Assembly: GCA_029962745.1 (NCBI GenBank)
Contig: CM057151.1
Coordinates: forward strand, 3,105,431 to 3,169,430
Length of the DNA stretch: 64,000 nt
Source of the DNA: Echinometra lucunter
Taxonomy: Eukaryota; Echinodermata; Echinoidea; Camarodonta; Echinometridae
Direction of reading: 5' to 3'
Positions 56,460-64,000 of this stretch are shown in pieces. How positions within the stretch are numbered: the first letter of the stretch is position 1; each line of letters starts with the position of its first letter. The position numbers and the translations under genes were made by a program. The notes below the pieces were generated by a model. That model made no database searches. It had not been told where the DNA came from and saw only the letters and a list, made by a program, of their open reading frames with translations.

Positions 56460-56765
56460 TTAAAGGGAAAGTCCACCCTGGAAGTTTCACTATTTCAATA
56501 AAAGGAGATAAATTTGAGCAGCATTTAAAAAAAGAAATGAGCAAAATTGGTCAAAGAATAAGGAAATTACACTCATTTACATTTTCTAGTAAATTATACT
56601 CGGCTCTGCAAATTAGCAACACTGATGACATCATATATTAGCAGGTCTCCGTTCACTTTGTACATGAAATTTCACATTTTCTCAATTTTCTTGGAAGTTA
56701 GACATTTTCTAACCCCCATGGTCAATGTATGTTCAGAAGAATTGCATTTTACATAACATACACGT
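56460..56765 (+). mobile_element. Half copy of the foldback element
   Basis: TTAAAGGGAAAGTCCACCCT, then AAGTTTCACTATTTCAATAA and on to CCCCCATGGTCAATGTATGT, closely matching the left arm and centre of 39020-39544. The right arm is missing after about 56765. Confidence 0.85.
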
Positions 56766-56777
56766 AATGTGGTGAGT

Positions 56778-56877
56778 GATCATGCATATCAGCATGCGTG
56801 TTTGGTTTGAAAACAACCCAACAATAAAATGATTTATACTGGTAGATCCCAGAAGCTACGAGGGATGTACTGTGTGC
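56778..56877 (+). repeat. Direct repeat copy A
   Basis: GATCATGCATATCAGCATGC through AGATCCCAGAAGCTACGAGG; about 100 bp, repeated at 57734-57816. Confidence 0.9.
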
Positions 56878-57733
56878 ACCAGGTAAGCACATGACAAAGA
56901 ATGTGCATCAAAGCGTGTCTTGAAACCTACAAATCTGCAAATCTATGCGCATATAAGATCTGTTGGTGCTTATGGAAAATGTGAAATAATTATGACTGAT
57001 TTAGGTTATTTTTCAATACTTTCCACCACATGGATTCCGTAGAACTTTTTCATGTTAGGCCTATAACAGTTGAAATATTTTATGTTGCAGTCAGTGCTAG
57101 GTTCGGCTTCCCCCCCCCCCCCCCCCCACGATATGACTGAAAGGCGGCTGATATAAATGTGTGCAAGGGGTAATTATATCCCCAATTTTGCAAATGAAAA
57201 TTAAGCAAACCCATGTATTTTCTTTCCCTTTTAAATTAAAAATTGCTGTTCTCCTTTAGGGATCTTCTCAAATCAGGAATATTGCCCCATTTCGTACCTT
57301 TATACATTTGTCTTTTTTTATCACGTAATAAGCTCGGGAATACAAAAAAGCTTGACTTTTATAAATGCATCAAACCTTTAAATAACATGGTTTATTTCTA
57401 CCTTTCATGATATTTAAGACATCGTGAAGTACCTATTCAAGTTATGTAGTGATCAAGCGGTGTCGAGAGGACCGGAAGGAAGCATCACAAAGAATGTCCC
57501 TTTTCAAAAGCAAAAAAGTTTCATTGTCGCTTATCTTAAAAAGTGTCCCTTTTAACTCATCGAATTTACAAGAAGATTTCATTACCCTTTGAAGTGGATT
57601 TTTCTTCTATATATTAAACCTAATTAAATTCTGTTTCTCAACTTCTTAGAAATTCGTCTTTAATAATGCGATGACTTTTCATTCAAATTCACAAATTTCG
57701 TTAAAAATGTATATATATGGCCATCTCTGACGA

Positions 57734-57816
57734 GATCATGCATATCAGCATGCGTGTTTGAAAACAACCAAACAATAAAAATAGATCCCAGAAGCTACGA
57801 GGGTTGTGCTGTGTGC
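57734..57816 (+). repeat. Direct repeat copy B
   Basis: Same sequence as 56778-56877 with two internal deletions (near TTTGGTTTG and TTATACTGGT). A long C-run follows at once (57817-57837). Confidence 0.9.
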
Positions 57817-57829
57817 CGCCCCCCCCCCC

Positions 57830-58580
57830 CCCCCCCCTCTCTGGACATATTTTGAACTGGGGTGCTTTAGTAATAGAGATGCTGCATGCACCCTTTGCTT
57901 GTAGTGTATTTTGGAGCGAAAAGTGCTTAAACATAATGAATAAATAAGTAAATAATCAAATGAATACATAAGATAAAAAATAAATAAATAAATGGATAAA
58001 TGTATAAATAAATAAATGTAAAGCTACTGGATCTGCATCGCTTCCTATACACTCAGGAGCCTCAGTGCACTTGGAAAAAAGTCGTTCCCAGGGTCCTTTA
58101 TTCAAGCTATCAAAACCTCACATATCAGAATATAAACATGATAAAAGAACGCCATTTCTAGACCCCCTGGTCAATACTCGTATGTGAAATTTTTGTAATC
58201 TTGGATTTCTTTCACCCTAGCTATACAGTTTATAAGGATTCAATCTTTAATGACCGACTGTATTTTATTCGGGGAAGGGGGTAAATATTATCCAACCTGT
58301 TGTTGATAAAGGTCTTTCAAAAGATCTTGTGGAAACATAATTATGTCAGGGATGGTTTGTGTTTAATAAAGCATGTGCGCAAGACATAATGATGTCATCG
58401 CGAGAGAGCTCGGAATAAGTTACAATTCTGTTTACAGGGAAACTAACAACATCGGTAAAACAAAATAAGTAGTTGAATTTCCCGTTTAATGTTCTAGAAT
58501 ATCATCAGGGCTCCACAATTTTCATTTTCATTCACTCATCAGGTGCTCTGTCAGCCTGTGGGCCTGAGTAAAATGGATAT
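57830..58580. other. Intergenic stretch
   Basis: AT-rich, with (AAAT)n-type sequence near 57935-58020. I see no gene or element ends. Confidence 0.5.
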
Positions 58581-58590
58581 CTAGTACTAG

Positions 58591-58875
58591 TCAAGCGGGC
58601 CCTTCCTCATTTCCTTGTGCAGAGGCCTCAACATGAAATGGAAAAATCTTAAATTCTGTTGGGAATTTGCTATTTAAGTAATCAATCACATTGCTTAGAG
58701 TTTGGAAGACAAAGTTTCTTGACTCTTGGTGACCAATTTCTATTCGCCGTATAAGTAAATCGCTAGGTTTGCTGTTTGCTTGCTCGTTTATTTGTTTTTC
58801 CCTCTTTACTTTCGTAAAGCTCATCAAGAAGTAAATGTTAACATTCTTATCTCTGTTTGTGTTTACTATGAACAA
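58591..58875 (-). CDS. Unrecognised 94-codon open frame
   Basis: Complete frame ATG to TGA of balanced composition, unlike the repeat-driven frames nearby. It has charged, hydrophobic and polar residues in protein-like order (FTKVKREKQINEQANSK, LIRRIEIGHQESRNF, NVIDYLNSKFP). No signal peptide, membrane segment or known motif is visible. It ends about 0.3 kb from a 345-bp inverted-repeat element and has no visible splice partner. It could be a small gene, an exon, a retropseudogene fragment or chance. Confidence 0.22.
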   Translation of the reverse strand: MFIVNTNRDKNVNIYFLMSFTKVKREKQINEQANSKPSDLLIRRIEIGHQESRNFVFQTLSNVIDYLNSKFPTEFKIFPFHVEASAQGNEEGPA

Positions 58876-58881
58876 TGCTTT

Positions 58882-59226
58882 AAAAGTCCACTTTCCAGTT
58901 TCATTTTGATTTCTTAGCTTACAGACATAATGTAAAGCCTGTTACCAGAGACATTTTTCATCTTTGTCGTCATGCTCAGTACTTCAAAATGTTCAGGTTA
59001 AGTTTCAGAAAGTCAACAATCTTAAGACCTATTCATATCATTAGGCATATTGTTTTGTGGAAAGAAATACTTAACTACTTCTGTAATATCGAATTCCATT
59101 TTTTTTCGAGGACTCCCATTAGGACTATACTTGACAGATGATCGTTATGTTCTGCATATCTCTTAACACGCTTTTGATTATGTTTGTAAGCTAAAAAATG
59201 AAAATGAAAATCGGAAAGTGGACTTT
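58882..59226. mobile_element. MITE, AAAGTCCACTTTCC ends
   Basis: AAAGTCCACTTTCCAGTTTC near 58884 and its mirror GAAAATCGGAAAGTGGACTT ending about 59226; arms of about 45 bp including TTAGCTTACA versus TGTAAGCTAA. TTAA precedes the left end; the right has TTAT. Confidence 0.75.
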
Positions 59227-60530
59227 ATATTCATTTTTTATTTTTTAATTTTTTCCACCTTCTTTCTCAGAGGAAGGGGGAAGGGGAGGGGGGGGGGGGG
59301 GGGGACTCGTTTGTGTGATGGGAGACATGGGGGAGGGGTGGGAGGTGCTCTAACAAATTGGGGGGGGGGGAATAACATCTTGGTTGTCTCGTCATAAAAC
59401 ATGGCGGTATACTGTTCGATATATATAATTTTATAAGTTGGTTATCAAATGCATTGAAGAGAGCCACTTTTCCGTTTAATTTGCAACTGGAAAGTGGGAA
59501 ATTAAGTTCCAAAATATCGAGGGTGCTTGCATGCCCGCCCAGTCGCTATATTTTAAATTCTTAATCATCAGTGGGACTCATACAAAATATCGCACAGAGC
59601 TCTAACCTGGCCTACTCGTAAAATGATCGTATAGTCGTTGGAACATAATTATAGACCGTCGCATCACACTCGGTTTAACTCGGTCGTATACCACACTCAG
59701 CGATTCGTAGAAATATCGTTGTAAACTCGGTGTTAGCTCATACGAAACACGTAATTTTTCGAAATTTCAGGAGTTGCACACGAGTTTGAGCTCGTGGGCA
59801 AAATACTCGAGACTATAGAGTGTGGGAGACAGGAGAAAGGGAGGGGAAAGAGAGAAAAACGTATTGCAATGCAATAATTGATGTATTCACACGAATTTTG
59901 ATTTTTTTTAAAAATTGAATTCACTTTTATTTCCTTCTGAGTCAACAACAATCCATGAATAAAATACAAAATTGCAATAAATAATCCAGTTATCAACAAC
60001 TATATATTGTATATTGACAACTTAAACTATTCTGCGCGTTGGTCTCTTCCTCACCAAATCAATATTCTTTTGAAGTTGTAACGAAGGCTTTAGATCAAAG
60101 GATCATTTTCAAATAAGAGGGGAACTCCCTTTCACATCACTCAAATAAAGAAATCGATATTGTGATTTACGTGAATACAGCAAGAAACAGAAACAGAGGC
60201 CCCTCGACAACTTGTCAAGGAAAAAAGTATCTGTATTGAAATATAGATAATGGCATACGGTAGATTATTTTTTAGCGATTGATCACAAAAGTGATTGAAA
60301 TTTTATACTGCGAGGTGTTTAATTGGTAGGCATGACAACATGTAAACAAACGTGGGACAGTGATTTCAGGGGAAGGGGATTACAAAGGAGCAATTTCAGT
60401 TATCCTTGTTATTTTCTATGGAGTTTTAGTTCATGTGCCTGGCTTTATTTTCCTTGCCTGTTTTCAAGTGCTTTGTCCTGAACTCTCATGCCTTTTGAAA
60501 CGGTGGATTGAGGGGGACTTCCCGTTTTCT
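59227..60530. other. Intergenic stretch
   Basis: G-rich runs at 59276-59305 and 59358-59370, then AT-rich sequence. No convincing coding sequence or structured repeat was found. Confidence 0.5.
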
Positions 60531-60532
60531 TA

Positions 60533-60739
60533 CACTGTAAAAAAGGATTGTTCAAAATGACCAATACTTTGGTTATTGTGTCCGACAAAAAATATTGGTA
60601 AAGATTGACCAATATGATGGTCAATGTTACTAAATTATTGGTTAAAATGTACCAGAATTGTGGTTGATTTTGACCATTTTTTGGTCGGACACATATTCAC
60701 CAACACATTGGTTATTTTGACCAATCCTGTTTTAGAGTG
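60533..60739. mobile_element. MITE with TA target, CACTGTAAAA / TTTTAGAGTG ends
   Basis: 207 bp with imperfect inverted arms of about 65 bp: CACTGTAAAAAAGGATTGTT versus GACCAATCCTGTTTTAGAGTG, and GTGTCCGACAAAAAAT versus TTTTTTGGTCGGACAC. TA flanks both ends (60531-60532, 60740-60741), as for Tc1/mariner-type elements (inference). Confidence 0.75.
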
Positions 60740-60744
60740 TAGTT

Positions 60745-63700
60745 CTGGAACTTCTTTTTTCTTTTGCACGGGTTTCTGCAAAGGACTTCCCAATATACCT
60801 GGACTCTGAAAATTTCAAACAATCCACCGCCATTATTCTCAATCAAATACCGCCAGCGTTCGTTTTCGGTCTCGTTTTCTCTCGAATCCTTGTGCATGTT
60901 TAATCCGATTTAATTCAATCAACTTTTATACTTTTAATCTATTTATACGATTGAAAACATACAAAATAAATATAATTATACGTCCCAACCATAAACTGTT
61001 TATTCCGTACTTTTAGACTACGACATGGATGTAATATCAAAATCAGTCCTAGTAAACTGTGAAAGTGAAACAAAAGTGGAAAAAGAGCTCCTGTAAAAAT
61101 GAAAGGCTTGGCATCAAGACAGTGTCCCAAAGAAACAAAATAAATGCACAGTCTCAAAATGAGGATACCCGAGTTGAGAATTATATTTCACATTCACTAT
61201 TGCCGCTACTGTGAATCCAACTTAATTAAATCTCAGAGTAATGTTCATTGCTACTTCCACGCTTATCTGCGCCGCGTGCATTCTCCCAGCTTTCATACAC
61301 CTAGATTTTGTTCTCTTATTTCTCATGTCACGTATTAGAGGGGAGGGGGGGGGGGAATTGAGAAAGAGAGAAAGAATGCCATGGCAGGTAAAAATGAAAT
61401 ACAAGAAAAAGAAAGAGGAAGTTAAACATCTAAAATCTCTATCCCCATCGCTATGATGATAATGAGTACACGAATATTGTTGTGTGTATTCTTTGTGATG
61501 CACAAGGTGACGCGCCACGTTCCAGTTTTTAACTTTTTTTGAAGTATAGAAAACAGCAATTAAAATCGGCTATATTGGGACAACCGAAAATTCTTATAAC
61601 TTATGAATAAAATTTCAGGATTATAGAGAGGTATAACGATGTTGTTGCTGTTATTTCTTATATAGATAAAAAAAAAATCAGTGATTTTTTTCCACTCTCC
61701 GAACAGTTACTTATAAATCATGAGGTTAGTTATGAACCCACCAACTGTTGGTTAACTGTGTTAGGCTCAAAACTTTTCAATCGACCCCACGTACTGAATT
61801 ATATTGCTTAAGCACAATTTGGAAACTTGTCGCTTCAAAATGAAATTTGGAATTATTAGTAACAGGTGTTACTAAAACTAGTTTTACGTATTTGTATTGA
61901 TATCGCGGTGCAGGAGAATGACCCAGTTGAGAATCGGTCTATCAGTTTCTCCCCCTACTTTGTTGTGTCTTCTCTCCCATTTGAGAAGTGTGCATGTGCT
62001 CCTGTACAATGTGTAATTACACAACTGGATTTGTTGAAAAAAAAATCAGATAAAATGCATACCATCAGTTATTAAGTCACGTTTCCCCAGTAAATAGATC
62101 TGCCTGGTATATCATTTACCTGCCATTCATCCTGGCTGATAATGTTCCTTCATTCAAGACTTAATTTTCTTTGTTCTTGAGACCGAACTTTCTTCGTTCT
62201 TGAGTACGATTGAGGCTATTCCTAAAACAAGTTTTACGTATTAATGTGACACTTTGTATATTCTGACCAAATAATGTTGTATAATTACTTTATACATTCA
62301 ACTTATGCAGTCCACTTGTTGGGGTGGTTTTAGTCTCACTGCTTAATAATTATAAACATAATATAATGGCAGCTGAAAAAAACAGGTTTAGTAGAAATGA
62401 AATATTGGGTGGGGGTCTGGGGGAGATGGATATTGATGTGGGAACCAAGACTGAGGGTAGGGTATAGTGTGAGCATATTCGATTGAAGCAGACATACGCA
62501 ATGGGGGGGGGGGGGGGGGGGGGGGGTGAGGAGGAATAACAGAAAATCTGGAATAACAGAAAATCTGCAACTTTTTGTAGCTTTACAGGCTACACAATCC
62601 TATACCTTCCGAGTATATATCAAAGGTATTTTGTTATTGTTAAAGATTTCTCAAGAGAGCTAAATATATATGTTTTGACAGAGGAAAATGAAGCAAGAAA
62701 AAAAAAAAGAGAAGAAATATAACAAAGACCAAAGCTATATGTGTGCAGATCCATATGCACGAAGACTGCAGGATGTAGTTGCACAAGTCACCATTTTGAG
62801 TAGATACCAAACTTGTTGTTTGAGTAGCCTTTTCTTTGTTTATCTATTCAGCGCACAGATGGCGCTGTATGACTAATATCCACATTCCAATGTTGACCAA
62901 TTACCTGCAAATAACCATTTCCCCCTCATGTTTTGTGAATCTTTTCTTATGTTATGTTTTGTTATGTTTTTTGGTTTTGTTGTTGTTTTAAATGGTATTT
63001 TGATTTTTTTCAAAACATCGCTAAAATTGGGATTTCCGGAGATTTGTTATCTTTTGTTTTGTATATTTTGTTTTCATGATCTTTGTATATAATTTGTTCT
63101 TTGTATAATTATGCTCTTCTTTATTGATTCTGAAATAAAAAAAACAAACAAACAAACAAAGAATATTTCAATCAATCACTTGCTGAAGTTTTTGATAAAT
63201 CTATCATAAACGACGATTAATTTTCTATTTGAATTGCTTTTTCATTTAAAAAAAAAAAGAAAAAAAAAAGAGATAAGATGGGAGAGTATGTGTGTGGGTA
63301 AGTGAGCAGGCGACTGACAGTGTGGGAGGGCTCATGTGTGTATTATAATAATATTGGGGAAAAAATATAGCATACGCTAGAAATTTCGGCAAAACATTTC
63401 AATCACCCCCCCCCCCACACACACACACACACTTCGTTGTTTAAGACAAGTATTCCTGAAAGGATGAAAAATATTGTAAATACAATCGGATAGTAATCAT
63501 ATACTATCTGTACTATCTTTCCTTATGCCATTTTAATACATTTCTTTACTGTATACTTTTTTATACTATATTTCTTTCTATTGCTATTAACTACAGGCCT
63601 AAAATTAAGTTGTCATTAATACAATCTTACTGTTAGTGTGGGTATGGGAAATAACATTTAAAAAGGTACTTTCCCTAATATTGTTACAATATTTTGTGAT

Positions 63701-63840
63701 GGATCCAGGGGCCTGTCCCATCCTCTGGCCAAGCACTAACTTTTAATTTGATTTTCCAGGTGGAACAGCGCAGAAACGCACTTTAGTGTTTAGCACTATA
63801 CACGTGGTAAATGCTATCCTTGTACAGAGTGCTCGTTGTC
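60745..63840. other. Intergenic stretch
   Basis: AT-rich. Includes a fragment related to the MITE at 34260 (61735-61765, CCACCAACTGTTGGTTAA), a G24 run (62503-62526), a run of AAAC units (63140-63165) and a C/CA run (63403-63432). No supportable gene. Confidence 0.5.
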
Positions 63841-63850
63841 CGTAAGAAGG

Positions 63851-64000
63851 CTGGGGTGGTATTCTGAACACCGTTTTAACTGTGTTTTAAGTTCTGTTGT
63901 AACTTCTGTTTTAAGTCACCGACTTACAACTCCACTAAAACAGTCTTTAAACGGTATTCCGGGAACTGTTTTAACAGTGTTGTAAGTCATCAAAGCCACA
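63851..64000. repeat. Dispersed inverted-repeat sequence cut by window end
   Basis: GGTGGTATTCTGAACACCGT followed by alternating TTTTAAG and ACTTAC motifs, then GGTATTCCGGGAACTGTTTT. The GGTATTC...GTTTTAA motif occurs twice, which fits a folded MITE whose far end is outside the window. Confidence 0.45.

Overview
The window looks like nuclear DNA of a marine invertebrate deuterostome, most likely an echinoderm (a sea-urchin-like genome). It is AT-rich, the one gene has small exons spread over about 54 kb, and the introns are packed with short inverted-repeat transposons, G/C homopolymers and microsatellites. The echinoderm assignment is inference from gene architecture and repeat style; no marker gene fixes the species. 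Bases 1-162 are an assembly gap.

Gene content. I can support one real gene. It lies on the minus strand from an ATG at 53876 leftwards to the gap. I assembled 13 coding exons by reading splice sites and phases: 53876-53751, 45873-45822, 44700-44545, 34798-34656, 32205-32067, 29056-29006, 20588-20422, 20014-19907, 18811-18730, 15029-14898, 7924-7811, 3993-3892 and 418-258. They join in frame into 511 residues with no stop. The product starts with a signal peptide. It continues with about 300 residues that resemble the two-domain (D1-D2) ectodomain of interleukin-17 receptors, closest in pattern to IL-17RD/SEF. Three EGF-like repeats follow, each on its own phase 1-1 exon, then a cysteine-bearing segment of unknown type. 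A transmembrane helix and an intracellular SEFIR domain, if present, would lie in or beyond the gap. An IL-17-receptor ectodomain carrying EGF repeats is unusual as far as I know, and it is the main finding.

Layout. 1-162 gap; 163-53876 the receptor-like gene with introns of 0.4-9.7 kb; 53877-64000 upstream flank with no convincing gene, only one 94-codon open frame (58875-58591) of doubtful status.

Mobile DNA. Two copies of a 1.2-1.3 kb hAT-like non-autonomous element (24483-25767 and 54777-55968, opposite orientations) each have an exact 8-bp target duplication, as does a related 547-bp element (52325-52871). Two inverted copies of a 488-bp element bounded by TTAA (17943-18430, 33685-34172) carry a hairpin of two TGACGTCA palindromes. 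Also present are a TTAA-bounded foldback element (39020-39544) with a half copy at 56460, a 553-bp element with a 9-bp duplication (40967-41519), a PIF/Harbinger-like MITE (17713-17943), several TA-type MITEs, a four-unit tandem element (6274-6988) and a 69-bp tandem array (about 22600-23135). No rRNA, tRNA, CRISPR array or bacterial-type operon was seen.
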